Below are positions 31,976-42,009 of a stretch of DNA of 64,000 bases, piece after piece. Source of the DNA: Hymenobacter lucidus. GTDB lineage: Bacteria > Bacteroidota > Bacteroidia > Cytophagales > Hymenobacteraceae. The stretch is taken from assembly GCF_020447265.1 (NCBI RefSeq), contig NZ_JAJADR010000004.1, forward strand, positions 310,001 to 374,000, given 5' to 3'. The notes beneath the pieces were generated by a model that saw only the letters and a program-made list of their open reading frames with translations, searched no databases and was not told the origin of the DNA. The stretch's first letter is position 1; every line of letters starts with the position of its first letter. The position numbers and the translations under genes were made by a program.

Positions 31976-34900
31976 TTATTCGCGCACCAGCTTCAGGGTT
32001 TGCAGTCCGGTATCGGGGCTGCTCAAGCGCAGCCAGTACATACCGGCCGGCAGCGCCGACAAATCAACCGGCAGCGTGCTCACGCCGCCCGCCGACTTCT
32101 CGGGATGCAGTGTGGTGGCGCGTACTACCTGGCCCAGGCTGTTGAACAACGTGAGCTGGGTAGCTTTGGTGTAGCCGCGCAGCTCCAGAGTCACGTTGCC
32201 GTCCTGCGACGGGTTGGGGTAGAGCAGCGAGCTAACCCCAGCCAGGCTGGTAGTGCCCGAAGCCGTTACCACAACGGTCAACGTGTTGGACGGGGCTGAT
32301 GCGCAGCCGCCGGTACCGGTCGTAACGACGGTGTAAGAACCGTTCTGGGCACTCGACAGCAGCAGGTAGGTCTGGCCCGTAGCGCCGGGAATCAGCACAC
32401 CGTTGCGGTAGAACTGGTTGCCGGTAGCCGCGCTGGAGTTCAGCTGCACCGCACCGTTAGGCAGCCCGGTGAGGGTCAGCGTTGGCGTGGCCGGCGTCGG
32501 GTTTACTGTTACGGTAGTGGCCGCCGAGGTAGCCGAGCAGCCGCCCGCGTTGGTAACGGTCACCGAGTAGCTGCCGCTGGCCGTAGCCGTGTAGGTAGCC
32601 GAAGTAGCACCCGTAATGGCGGTGCCGTTGAGCAGGAACTGATACGTGCTGCCCGTTGCCGTTGGTACCGACAGCACTACCGCGCCGCCCTGACAGAACG
32701 TGGTGGCGCCGCCAGCCGTCAGCGTCGCCACTGGGGCCGCCGTGATGGTGACGGTAGCTGCGGCCGTAGCTGAGGCACACCCGCCGGAAGCAGCAATGGT
32801 ATTCGTAATGGTATAGGTGCCGGCCGTACTCGACGAGAGCGTGATAACGCCAGTCGTGGCATTAATAGTGAGGCCGGTAGCCGGTGAAACCGTGAAGCTG
32901 CCCGCGCTGCTGCCGCTACCGAAGGCCGGAGCCACAGTGGCCGAGCTGCCCGCGCAATACGTGGCCGTGGCGTAGGAGAAGGAAGCCGAAGGAGCCGCCG
33001 TAATCGTAACCGAAGCCGTGCTCGAAGAAGGGCAGGAGCCGCCTACGCTGTAAGTCACCACGTAGGTGCCGGTCGAAGAAGAAGCCAAGTTGATAGCACC
33101 CGTGGCGGCATCCAGGCTCAGGCCCGCAGTCGAGCTGAACGTGCCGCCCGCCGTGCCGGTAATAGTCGGCGTGGGGTTGATGCCGCTCAGGCAGAATGTG
33201 CCACCGGAGTAGCTGAACGTGGCCGTAGTGGCCGGGTTGATGGTCAGCGTGGTGCTGGCCGTAGCGGCCGAGCAGGCGGCCGGACCGGTCGTGGTCAGCG
33301 TCAGCACCACCGAGCCGGCGGTGATGTCGGCGGCCGAAGGCGTGTACACGGCATTCAGCGTAGTGGCATTAGGCGAGAACGTGCCCGTGCCGCTGCTGGT
33401 ATAGGTGCCGCCCGTAGCCGAGCCGCCCACCGTACCAGCCAGCTGGTAGGTAGTGCCCGCGCACACCTGCGCCGTAGCCGCCGTCAGGCTGGCCGTGGGC
33501 AGGGCCGTCACGTTCACCGACTGCGTAGCGCTGGTCGAGCAGCCAGCTGGGGTTACCGTGGTTACCACGTAGGCATTGCTGCCAGTCGGGGCGCCGGTTA
33601 CCGTGAAGGTGCTGGTGCCGCCGCTTACCACCGGGGCCGAAACTGTACCCGGGCCGGTGATGGTAGTCGATGGAATAGCCGGGTCGGCAATGGTCAGGCT
33701 CCAGTTCAGCAGCGTGCCGGTGTCGCCGGTGGCGTCGTCATACACATACAGCTTCCAGTCGCCGTTGATGGCCACACCGTTTAGGGCCGTAGCTGGCAGC
33801 GTGTACGTGCCGCTGCCGGTGCCGCTGTTTAAGGTAGGAGCAGTGGCAATGGCACCTTCGGGAGCGTACGTGCCCGTGAAAGGCGCCGTGCCGGTCGTAA
33901 TAGCGCCCGTAGTGCCGGTAGCCAGCACCGTGTTGGTGTAGTTGGCACCAGCCGCCCCGTTGTCGGTCGACAGTTCCAAGGTGCCCGCGTCGCCGGGGCC
34001 TACCAGATAGATATCCAGGTCACCGTCGTAGGTGTGGGTAATGTTGAGGGTAACGCGCACGGTGCTGGCGGCCGAAATGGTAGCCGTAGCTGGCGCACCG
34101 CTCAGGGTAATAGTCGATGAAGCGCCGGTCAGCGCGTTGTCGGGAATGGCCAGGGCCGGTGCCTGCGTACCGCGGATGGAACCGGCGGCACTGTTGCTGG
34201 CTACGGCAATGGTAAAGGGCGCATCCACGCAGGCTGCGGCCGGAGCCGTGATGCTCTGGGTAGGTGTGGCGTTAACCACGGTGCGGGTTACGGCGGCCAG
34301 CACATCGTTGCTGGTGTTGCCGTCACCCTGCACGGTGGCCGTAATTACAAAGGAGTAAGCGCCTACCGTCGTCATATCTACCGTGCCGGTCAGGGCTACG
34401 GTTTGGGTGGCGCCGCTGGCCAGCGTACCGGTCGTGATGGTAGCCGTCAGGGTCTGCACCGTGCCGCCGGGCGGCGTTACGGCCACCGTTACCGTGGCGG
34501 GATTCTGAGTGAAGTCGATGGCCGCCGACCCGGCGTTGCGGATGCTGACCGATACTGCTTCTGTAAAGCCGTAGCAGGTAGTAGAAGCTGAAGGCGTAAG
34601 CAGGGCCACCGGAACCAGATCCGTAGCAATGGGGGTAAACTCATAGGCCCCGATATCAGGCGGGCTGGTGCGGGTGGTGCCCAGGTAGTCGACACTGATG
34701 CCGGCAATGGCTACACCCGCGCCGTTCAGCGCCGTCACCGAAGGCTTGAGCAGGTAAGGCACAGTGGTGGTTTGGGCAAAGCCCGGGTCAGCGCTTACCG
34801 AGTTGGCTTCCTGCGTCGTAGCCGTGCGCCAGGCTGCCAGGTCGGCGGCGTCTACGGCGTTCAGGCGGCCGATGCGGGCGGCGCCGGTAGTGCCGGGTAC

Positions 34901-37900
34901 TACGTACAGGTCGTTGTTGTCGAGGGTGCTGCCCGCGTAGGTAGTGGCCTGGGTATAGTGGGCGTACAGCGGCGTGGTAGCCGTGCCGGCTGTGGCCCCG
35001 ATGATGCTGAAGATGTTGTTGCGCACATCAATGTTAGCAGCAAACGTGGTAACGCTGGGGTTACCGTTGGCAAAGGCGGCCGAACCCGCCGTACCCGACG
35101 CCGCGCTCAGTTGGCCGCTCAGATACACCGTGTTGTAGTAGTACTTGTCGCCGTAGCCGCCACCGTTGTTGATGCCTACCGTGTTCCAGGTGCTGCTGGT
35201 AGCCGACGAGTTGATGTTGTACACCAGGTTGTTGACTACCGTAACAGCACTGGCATTGGCCGCCGTGTTGAAGGCCACGTTCGAGGTGAAAATACCCCAG
35301 GCCTTGGTGGTGCTGGTACCGGTGTAGCTCACGTTGTGCACTGAGTTGCGGCTCAGCGTGGCACCTTTCGAATCGGCCAGGAAGATGCCGTAGACGTTGC
35401 TGGTAGAATTGCCGTTGCTGACGTTCTGCACTTCATTGCCTTCAATGAGGATGTTCTGCTGGTACACTGCCCGGATACCTTCCAGGCCGAACCCATTGCC
35501 GGCGCCCTGGCCCAGCTGGTTGTTGCTTACCACGTTGCTCTGGTCGGCGGCCGTAGCCGAGGGGCCAAACATGAACAGGCCGTAGTAGCCCTTCTGGATT
35601 TGGTTGTTGGTAATGGTGTTATTCGAGTTGGCGGCCGGTGTGCTGGTGGTGGGCGAAGCCACGCCTACGCCGCCGCCACCCACGAACACCACAAACTGGG
35701 GCGTGCCCGTAGCCGCGCTGCCGCGAATAATCGTGTTCTTCACCGTGTTAAACGTGGCGCCGTCGCCGGCGGCAGCGGCGGCCAGCCACACTACGGCATT
35801 GCCGGCACCGGTGGTAGCGGTGTTTTCAATGGTCAGGTTCTGGGTGGTGCCGCTGGCGGTGTTAGCGCCATCAATGGTTACGTAGTCAGCGCCGTTGAGC
35901 TTCAGAATAGCACCGGCCGCCAGGCTACCCGTAATGGTAGTCGTTACGCCCGGGTTGGGCTTAATGGTCAGCGTGTTGGTGGCGCTGGCCTCGGGGTTCT
36001 GGCTTAGCACCAGCGGGAAAGTTTCGCCCGTGGTAGCCGAATACGTGGCATCGAGCAGCAGGAATGTTACCGCACCGCCCAGGCCACTGTTGTTGTAGGC
36101 CGCTACGGCCGCCGTCAGCGTGGGGTAGGTGCGGGCAGCATCGGGCGACGTGCCCGTACCCACGTAATACACGCCAGCCAGTATGCCCTGAATGGTGTAG
36201 GAAGCCGGCGTGGCCGGGGCCGTGCTGCCGGGAGGCGTGGCGCCCGAGCCGCCCACGGGGCTGGTCGATACGTTGCCCGCGTTGTCCTGCGCCGCTACGT
36301 AGTACTGAATAACGTCGCCAGCGGCCACGCCGCCTAGAGCGGCGTAGTCGAGCGTGAAGGTATAGGCCGAGCCGCTAATGCTGGTAGCCACTGCCGAAAC
36401 GTAAGTGGCACTGGTGCTTTTGCGGTAGTAGAGGCGAGGAGCATCGGTGCCGGTGGCCACGCCGCTGGGGTCGGTGATGGTAACGACGAGGGTGCGGTTG
36501 GCGGTGCTGCTGGAGCTGGCCAAAGCGGTGTAGCCAATGGCCGGGCCGCTCAGATCCTGGGGCGTGAAGGTCCCCTCATCGGCGCCGATGTCGGGCGTGG
36601 TACCGCGGGTCTGACCGTCGAAGTCGGTGGTGATGCCCGTAACCGCTACGCCGCCGCTTTCTACCTGGGTAGCCGTAGCCGGGTTGATGTGCAGGAAGGT
36701 GGCGTCAGCGCCAGTGGTGCTGCTGAACGGCACGTTTTCCGTCACGGCCGCCTGGTCGCGGGTGGCAATGTAGGCTTTGTAGTCGGCCAGGGTTTGCTTG
36801 GCATTCGCCAGGGTAGTAGTGCCTTCCGCGTAAATCAGCTGCGTGGCCGATGGAGTGCCGGCGTAGTAGAGGTTGTTGTTGGAAGTAGCCACAAACGAGG
36901 TGCCCGGGGCCGCCAAGTAGCGCAGGGCTACCGTAGCGCCGCCCGTAGCACCGGCCGTGGAGGTATTCACCACGATATTGTTGCGCAAATCAACTGCTGG
37001 CGTGAGCGAGGATACATAGATGCCGGACGTGCCAAACGTGGTGGCCGAGGTGCTGGCGGCATTCAGATAGATGGTATTGAAGTACAGATTGGCGGTAGTG
37101 CCGCCGCTTATCTGCACCCCATTGACGGCCGCGGTACCCGTGGCGGCCGGTGCGCTCAGGCTGCCAATCAGGTTGTTGGCTACCGTATTAGTAATGCCCG
37201 AGCTCAGTTGCATGCCCGTAACGTTGCCGGCGGCTCCGTAGGCCGTCAGGCCGTATATTTTGTTTTGGGCAATGGTAACAGTCGTGCCCAAGAACTGCAG
37301 CAGGCCGGTTACGGTACCCGAGGCGGTGCCGGTGGCCGTGCCAAGCGTGAGGTTACCGATAGTGTTGCCGCTGATGGCTTTCACCGCCGAGGCTACGGTA
37401 TTGGTGTACAGTCCTCCCAAAATGTGGGCCGTGCCCGTGCTGCTACCCGCAATGGTGAGGCCCGTAATGATGTTGTTGGTCAGGGTTTCGGCCGTCGGCG
37501 AGCCGAAGTTGTAGTAGCCGTACACCGTTACGACGGCCGTACCGCTGGCGGTAAAGGTATTGTTGCTGATGGTGTTGCCGCTGAGCGTGATGGTGCCCGT
37601 AGTAGCCTGAATGCCATAGAACGTACCGTTGGCCGCCGTTACCGTGTTGCCGCTGGCAGTGGTGCCCACGGTGTTGTTGGCAATGTTGGCCGTACCCGAG
37701 GCACCCGAGCGGTAGATGCCCACCACATTGCTCGTGGTAGCCGCCGAGTTGCCCGTCACCTGGTTGCCCGTAATGGTTGAGGTCAGGGCCGTAGCCGAGC
37801 TGGCGTCCTGAATGTAGGACACGGTGCCGGTGGTGGTCAGGGCGCAGTTCTGCACCTTGTTGTTGCTGATGGTCACACTGGTCAGCCCCGACGAGCCGGC

Positions 37901-38908
37901 CTGGTTGATGCCCCACACGGCCCCGGACGTAGCCGAGGTAAGCGACACAGTGTTGTTGTTGATGAGCAGCGTGCCGGTCATACCAGTAGCTGTGCTCACA
38001 CCCACCCCGATACCCCGAATGGTGGTGCTGGTATTGCCCGCCGGAATGGTTATCGTGTTGTTCTCGATTTTGAGCCCGTTCTGATACTCCGCCCGGATAC
38101 CGTACACGTTGGTATTGGCCCCGCCCAGGTTGGTGAGCGTGTTGCCGGCCGTCGTCCCGATTTCGTTGCCCGTGTCGGTGTTAGCCGCCGTAGCGGTGTT
38201 GGCCAGCAGATAGATGCCGACAAACGAGGTAATAGTGTTGCCGTTGAGCTTGATGTTGCTGTTGGCACCGGCCGCGCTGGTGGCGGTAATGGCCGTGGCA
38301 CTGGCCGCCGTAGCCGTCGAGCCAAAAATGCCAATTGTGCTAGTGTTGGCTTTGTTGAGGGTAATGGTAGCGTTGCGGATGCTCACGTTCTGGCAGCCAT
38401 CCGTGGCCGAGGCCCGGAACAGCGCGTAACCGTATTCCATCTGCGTGGTAGCCGTGGTATTGGTAGTATTTTCGGCTACGTCAATACCGTCAAACGTGAC
38501 GTAGTCGGCCCCCGAAAGGCCGATAATGGCATCAAGGGTAGTGGTAGTACCCACGCCCGCCGTAAGTACGGGGTTGGTGCCTGCCCCCGATTTCTGGAAG
38601 ACGATGGGGTTGGCCGAAGTGCCGGTGGCCGTGAGCAGCAGCGCGGCCGTCGGCGTTTCGGTGTAGCCTGCCGCCACGTTGATGGTAACGCCGCCGGCTG
38701 GTACGCCGTTGGTGTTCAGGTCGGTGAAGGCAGCCTGCACGCTGGCGTAGTCGCCGGGCAGGGTTTTGATGGTTTGGGCCGAGGCCAGCTGACTACTCAG
38801 CATGGTCAGCAGCAGAGTGCCCAAGCCCAGCAGCCGCGGCAAGGCGCGGCGCTCCGGGCCCAGAGGTTCTACAGCACGCTGTAGCCCCAGGAGTAAAGGT
38901 TGTTGCAT
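31976..38908 (-). CDS. Giant T9SS-exported beta-helix surface protein
   Basis: The 2310-aa protein is very rich in Thr, Ala, Gly, Ser and Asn. An N-terminal signal (LLGLGTLLLTMLSSQLASAQ) precedes a right-handed parallel beta-helix with repeated NNTI/GNTI strands at about residues 45-780. An Ig/fibronectin-like module follows, then a second helix to about 1420. A CARDB-like part comes next, then a proprotein-convertase P-type domain near 1570-1740 (THTYDGDLDIYLVGPGDAGT ... NGDWKLYVYDDATGDTG). Several Ig/PKD-like repeats follow. Residues from about 2224 form a type A T9SS sorting domain (YPNPSQDGNVTLEL, LPAGMYWLRL, LKLVRE). It is probably exported by the Por system and anchored for adhesion or polysaccharide binding; the ligand is unknown. 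Confidence 0.88.
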   Translation of the reverse strand: MQQPLLLGLQRAVEPLGPERRALPRLLGLGTLLLTMLSSQLASAQTIKTLPGDYASVQAAFTDLNTNGVPAGGVTINVAAGYTETPTAALLLTATGTSANPIVFQKSGAGTNPVLTAGVGTTTTLDAIIGLSGADYVTFDGIDVAENTTNTTATTQMEYGYALFRASATDGCQNVSIRNATITLNKANTSTIGIFGSTATAASATAITATSAAGANSNIKLNGNTITSFVGIYLLANTATAANTDTGNEIGTTAGNTLTNLGGANTNVYGIRAEYQNGLKIENNTITIPAGNTSTTIRGIGVGVSTATGMTGTLLINNNTVSLTSATSGAVWGINQAGSSGLTSVTISNNKVQNCALTTTGTVSYIQDASSATALTSTITGNQVTGNSAATTSNVVGIYRSGASGTANIANNTVGTTASGNTVTAANGTFYGIQATTGTITLSGNTISNNTFTASGTAVVTVYGYYNFGSPTAETLTNNIITGLTIAGSSTGTAHILGGLYTNTVASAVKAISGNTIGNLTLGTATGTASGTVTGLLQFLGTTVTIAQNKIYGLTAYGAAGNVTGMQLSSGITNTVANNLIGSLSAPAATGTAAVNGVQISGGTTANLYFNTIYLNAASTSATTFGTSGIYVSSLTPAVDLRNNIVVNTSTAGATGGATVALRYLAAPGTSFVATSNNNLYYAGTPSATQLIYAEGTTTLANAKQTLADYKAYIATRDQAAVTENVPFSSTTGADATFLHINPATATQVESGGVAVTGITTDFDGQTRGTTPDIGADEGTFTPQDLSGPAIGYTALASSSSTANRTLVVTITDPSGVATGTDAPRLYYRKSTSATYVSAVATSISGSAYTFTLDYAALGGVAAGDVIQYYVAAQDNAGNVSTSPVGGSGATPPGSTAPATPASYTIQGILAGVYYVGTGTSPDAARTYPTLTAAVAAYNNSGLGGAVTFLLLDATYSATTGETFPLVLSQNPEASATNTLTIKPNPGVTTTITGSLAAGAILKLNGADYVTIDGANTASGTTQNLTIENTATTGAGNAVVWLAAAAAGDGATFNTVKNTIIRGSAATGTPQFVVFVGGGGVGVASPTTSTPAANSNNTITNNQIQKGYYGLFMFGPSATAADQSNVVSNNQLGQGAGNGFGLEGIRAVYQQNILIEGNEVQNVSNGNSTSNVYGIFLADSKGATLSRNSVHNVSYTGTSTTKAWGIFTSNVAFNTAANASAVTVVNNLVYNINSSATSSTWNTVGINNGGGYGDKYYYNTVYLSGQLSAASGTAGSAAFANGNPSVTTFAANIDVRNNIFSIIGATAGTATTPLYAHYTQATTYAGSTLDNNDLYVVPGTTGAARIGRLNAVDAADLAAWRTATTQEANSVSADPGFAQTTTVPYLLKPSVTALNGAGVAIAGISVDYLGTTRTSPPDIGAYEFTPIATDLVPVALLTPSASTTCYGFTEAVSVSIRNAGSAAIDFTQNPATVTVAVTPPGGTVQTLTATITTGTLASGATQTVALTGTVDMTTVGAYSFVITATVQGDGNTSNDVLAAVTRTVVNATPTQSITAPAAACVDAPFTIAVASNSAAGSIRGTQAPALAIPDNALTGASSTITLSGAPATATISAASTVRVTLNITHTYDGDLDIYLVGPGDAGTLELSTDNGAAGANYTNTVLATGTTGAITTGTAPFTGTYAPEGAIATAPTLNSGTGSGTYTLPATALNGVAINGDWKLYVYDDATGDTGTLLNWSLTIADPAIPSTTITGPGTVSAPVVSGGTSTFTVTGAPTGSNAYVVTTVTPAGCSTSATQSVNVTALPTASLTAATAQVCAGTTYQLAGTVGGSATGGTYTSSGTGTFSPNATTLNAVYTPSAADITAGSVVLTLTTTGPAACSAATASTTLTINPATTATFSYSGGTFCLSGINPTPTITGTAGGTFSSTAGLSLDAATGAINLASSSTGTYVVTYSVGGSCPSSSTASVTITAAPSASFSYATATYCAGSSATVAPAFGSGSSAGSFTVSPATGLTINATTGVITLSSSTAGTYTITNTIAASGGCASATAAATVTITAAPVATLTAGGATTFCQGGAVVLSVPTATGSTYQFLLNGTAITGATSATYTATASGSYSVTVTNAGGCSATSAATTVTVNPTPATPTLTLTGLPNGAVQLNSSAATGNQFYRNGVLIPGATGQTYLLLSSAQNGSYTVVTTGTGGCASAPSNTLTVVVTASGTTSLAGVSSLLYPNPSQDGNVTLELRGYTKATQLTLFNSLGQVVRATTLHPEKSAGGVSTLPVDLSALPAGMYWLRLSSPDTGLQTLKLVRE

Positions 38909-39334
38909 AGAAAAAAGTATGAATGGAAAAAAGAAACGGCAGAACCCGGACCGGTGCGGGCCAAAGCGGAAGCTTGGCCACTACGCGGCATCGGGCAAAC
39001 AGCAGGCTAGCCTGCCGGGTACTAACTATTAAGGGATACGCGGGTGGGTAGGCTGGCCGGGTTGGCCCAGGGGCGGAGTAAGCAGTATACGCCGTTGGCA
39101 TACACCGTAGTAAGAAGGCAGGAGTAGCGTGATTTTTGGCCAGGGCTACGCCTGCATGCCTTGGAAATATCTTGAAATAACGGATTTATAATATTGAGTA
39201 CAACTAATTTTATCAGAACGTAAGCTGAACTGGTGTAAGACTGTTTTTAAGCAGTTAAATTCGAAAAATACTTACTATAGTCCTTTTCTACGAGCCTGAT
39301 TTTCGGGCCGCTTGGGCGAGGGCGAAGCCCCGGC
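38909..39334. other. Intergenic region upstream of the giant surface protein
   Basis: 426 bp with no convincing ORF or RNA. The 39170-39290 part is distinctly AT-rich (GATTTATAATATTGAG, AACTAATTTTATCAG), unlike its neighbours, and may hold the promoter of the minus-strand adhesin gene, though I see no exact CAAAnnTA match. Nothing else is recognised. Confidence 0.4.
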
Positions 39335-40396
39335 TCAGTGGTTGCCGCCAATGGCTTTCAACTCGGGCGCCATCGTGAGCCTGGCCAGAAACTGCACGGC
39401 TTCCCGGTAGCGGGGGCGCAATTCCTGGTATTTCTGCCAGGCTTCTTCCCGGTTTTCACACAACGGTACCCGGGCTTCCTGCAGCTGCTCGTAGGTCCGG
39501 TAAAAGTCGCGCCGGGTGGCGTCTTCTATCGGGTCTTCGTCGGTAATGGCTGCCGAGGGCTCCGCTTGGGCGCGGTCCTGGAAGTAGCGCGACACCCGGT
39601 TGATGGCCACGCAGCCAGCCTTGAAGCACAGCTCCATCTGCGGGTCGCGCTTCTGGTCTACGGCGCTAATGATGACGGCGGCGGCATCCAGAATCAGGTC
39701 GGCGGCCGTTACCCAGGAGCGGCCCGGCTGCGGCGAGCGGAAAAACGACAAAATGGGCAGGGAGGTATGGGTTTCCTCGATTTCTACAAACCACTCTTCC
39801 CAAGCCTGCCACTGCGGTCCGTCGTCGGTGAGGTCACCGGTGCGGTTCAGCCACAAGATCAGCTCGGTGGCGGTGCGGTTGGTGCCGCAGCGCAGCTCCA
39901 GACGGGCCACCACCAACTCACGCCGCGTGAAGGCCTGGTACATGGTGGGCAGGTAGGAAATGAGCAGCGTAATGAGCAGCAGCCCGAAAGTAGCCTCAGA
40001 ATAGGTGCCCATGCTGATAAGTACGCCCGAGGCTTCTACCGAGCCCAGCGTGAGCAGGGAGGACGAGCTGAGCAGGTAGCTTTTCGTCAGGCTGCCTTCG
40101 CCCAGCGCCCAGTAGATGCCGGTGTAACCAATGGAGAGCAGCATAAGCCACACGATAGGCAGCATGACCAGGGCCACCGGCGCAAAAAGCGCCATAACCC
40201 GGTCGCGCGCCGCATAGGTTTGGTAGCGCGCGGCCAGAAAGCTGAACAGGTGCCGAATGACCATAAACACCCAGTTGTTGATCAGCACCGACTCGTTGCG
40301 GGGCAGCACAAACGACCGGATAGCCGATAAAATAGTAGCAAGCACCACAAACGTGCCGGCCAGCAAGGCCGCGCTCCGCAACAGAAAATCGAGCAT
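39335..40396 (-). CDS. Membrane protein with a degenerate potassium-channel-like pore region
   Basis: The 353-aa product has a hydrophobic helix at about residues 4-26, a second at 69-95, and a re-entrant-looking stretch at 106-124 (SYLLSSSSLLTLGSVEASG). A third helix lies at 134-154. A long soluble C-terminal domain of about 200 residues follows, mostly helical and acidic. The order TM, TM, pore-like loop, TM recalls ion channels. However, the filter position reads TLGSVE rather than TxGYGD, so potassium selectivity is doubtful. No close family recognised. It is downstream of lutB on the same strand. Confidence 0.72.
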   Translation of the reverse strand: MLDFLLRSAALLAGTFVVLATILSAIRSFVLPRNESVLINNWVFMVIRHLFSFLAARYQTYAARDRVMALFAPVALVMLPIVWLMLLSIGYTGIYWALGEGSLTKSYLLSSSSLLTLGSVEASGVLISMGTYSEATFGLLLITLLISYLPTMYQAFTRRELVVARLELRCGTNRTATELILWLNRTGDLTDDGPQWQAWEEWFVEIEETHTSLPILSFFRSPQPGRSWVTAADLILDAAAVIISAVDQKRDPQMELCFKAGCVAINRVSRYFQDRAQAEPSAAITDEDPIEDATRRDFYRTYEQLQEARVPLCENREEAWQKYQELRPRYREAVQFLARLTMAPELKAIGGNH

Positions 40397-40525
40397 AGAT
40401 AATACGCAACCGCGTGGCCCCGTGCCCGCTGCGTCTTTCTACTACTACTGGCCGGAATAGTTGGACTTGGCGCGTAGTGCGTTGGCGCTACGTGACAAAC
40501 TTGTGGAAGCTTTCGGCCTCTCTAG

Positions 40526-41902
40526 CTATTTCCGCGCTTTCCAGAGCTGCTTAAACGACTTGGGCGCAATCTGTAGCCCCTCGCGGCGCTTGTTCCAGCC
40601 GGTTTCCCCCAGCAGGCGGCTTAGTACCCAGTTTTTGCCGCTGGTGGGGGCCATGTCCCAGAGCCAGCGGTGCTTCATCCCGTGCAGCCACAGCGTAATG
40701 GCCCGCTGCTCTTCCTTGTCGGAATAGCCAGCTTCCACGCTCTGCTGGCGGTTTTTGAGCAGAATATTGTGAATGTTGATCTTCACCGGACACACCGACG
40801 AGCAGGCCCCGCACAAGGAGGAAGCAAAGCTCAGGTGCTTATTTTCCTGCAAACCCGACAAGTGGGGCGTAATAACCGAGCCTATTGGACCGGAATAGGT
40901 GGCTTCGTAGGTGTGGCCGCCGATGTTCTTGTACACCGGGCACACGTTCAGGCAGGCTCCGCAGCGGATGCAGTGCAGGGCCTCGCGCTTGTCGGGCTGG
41001 GCCAGCAGGTTGGTGCGGCCGTTGTCGAGCAGCACTACGTACATCTCGTCGGGTCCGTCTTTTTCCAGCGGCTGGCGCGGCCCGGTATAAATGGTATTGT
41101 AGACCGTGACCTGCTGCCCCGTGCCACTGGTGCTGAGCAAGGGCCAGAACAAATCCAGGTCGTGGACGCTTGGAATCACCTTTTCGATGCCCACAATGGC
41201 AATGTGCGTCTTGGGAAAAGTGGCCGAGAGGCGGGCATTGCCTTCGTTTTCGGTTACGGCAATGCCACCGATGTCGGCCAACAGGAAGTTGCCGCCCGTC
41301 ACGCCTACCTCAGCTGTGGTATACTTGCTGCGCAGCAGATGCCGGGCCGTAAGCACCAGCTTCTGCGCGTCGTCGGTGGGCTCGATTTTGAGGTGCTTCA
41401 CGAAGATGTCGGCAATGTCCTTCTTGCTCAGGTGCATAGCCGGCGTCACGATGTGGTAGGGCCGCTCGCCGTTGAGCTGCACGATAAACTCGCCCAAGTC
41501 GGTTTCCACCGAGTCGATGCCGTTTTTGCCGAGGTACTTGTTCAAATGGATTTCCTCGGTGGTCATGCTCTTGGCCTTCACCACCGTGCGGGCGTGCTTG
41601 CGCTGCATGATTTTGCCGATTTCACTCAGCGCCTCTTCCGCGTTCTGGGCCCAGATAACCTTGCCGCCGCGCTTAGTAAAGTTCTTTTCCCACTCCAGCA
41701 AATACTGATCGAGGTTATTGATGGCCTTGGCCTTGAGGTAGGAAGCCCGCTCCCGCGCCAGCTCGTGGTCCTGGTACCAGCCCAGGCCGGTTTGCACGGC
41801 CGCGTTGTACTTGCCAATGTTGAAGCGAATCTTACGACGGTGTTCCAGGTCGAAGGCTTTGCGGTCGGAATCGGTCTGGAACTGAGCGGCTTTCGTGGTC
41901 AT
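40526..41902 (-). CDS. lutB: Iron-sulfur lactate-utilisation protein LutB
   Basis: LutB carries electrons in the LutABC lactate oxidation complex. The 458-aa protein has the LUD domain in its middle (VVKAKSMTTEEIHLNKYL, VGVTGGNFLLADIGGIAVTE). Two 4Fe-4S motifs follow, CIRCGACLNVCPVY and CGACSSVCPVKI, then a C-terminal helical part. The ATG at 41902 (MTTKAAQFQTDSDRK) fits better than the longer frame start. lutA and lutC are not in this window, so the gene is either separate or its partners lie elsewhere. Confidence 0.9.
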   Translation of the reverse strand: MTTKAAQFQTDSDRKAFDLEHRRKIRFNIGKYNAAVQTGLGWYQDHELARERASYLKAKAINNLDQYLLEWEKNFTKRGGKVIWAQNAEEALSEIGKIMQRKHARTVVKAKSMTTEEIHLNKYLGKNGIDSVETDLGEFIVQLNGERPYHIVTPAMHLSKKDIADIFVKHLKIEPTDDAQKLVLTARHLLRSKYTTAEVGVTGGNFLLADIGGIAVTENEGNARLSATFPKTHIAIVGIEKVIPSVHDLDLFWPLLSTSGTGQQVTVYNTIYTGPRQPLEKDGPDEMYVVLLDNGRTNLLAQPDKREALHCIRCGACLNVCPVYKNIGGHTYEATYSGPIGSVITPHLSGLQENKHLSFASSLCGACSSVCPVKINIHNILLKNRQQSVEAGYSDKEEQRAITLWLHGMKHRWLWDMAPTSGKNWVLSRLLGETGWNKRREGLQIAPKSFKQLWKARK

Positions 41903-42009
41903 AGCAGTAGGGTGTGGGGCGCGGGTTGTAAACAAATATAAAGCGTGGCGGCCAGCGAAGCGCACATTACTTCCCCAACTGCCCCGCCCGGACGGTTGTT
42001 CCGGCAAAA

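Noticed and set aside
34000..38500. CRISPR-like regular repeats in the giant adhesin gene
   Set aside because: The repeats are degenerate codon-level repeats (GNTI, NNT) in an open frame, with no constant repeat and variable spacer pattern.
39400..40330. 330-codon plus-strand ORF opposite the channel-like gene
   Set aside because: Antisense shadow; the minus-strand product has clear membrane helices.
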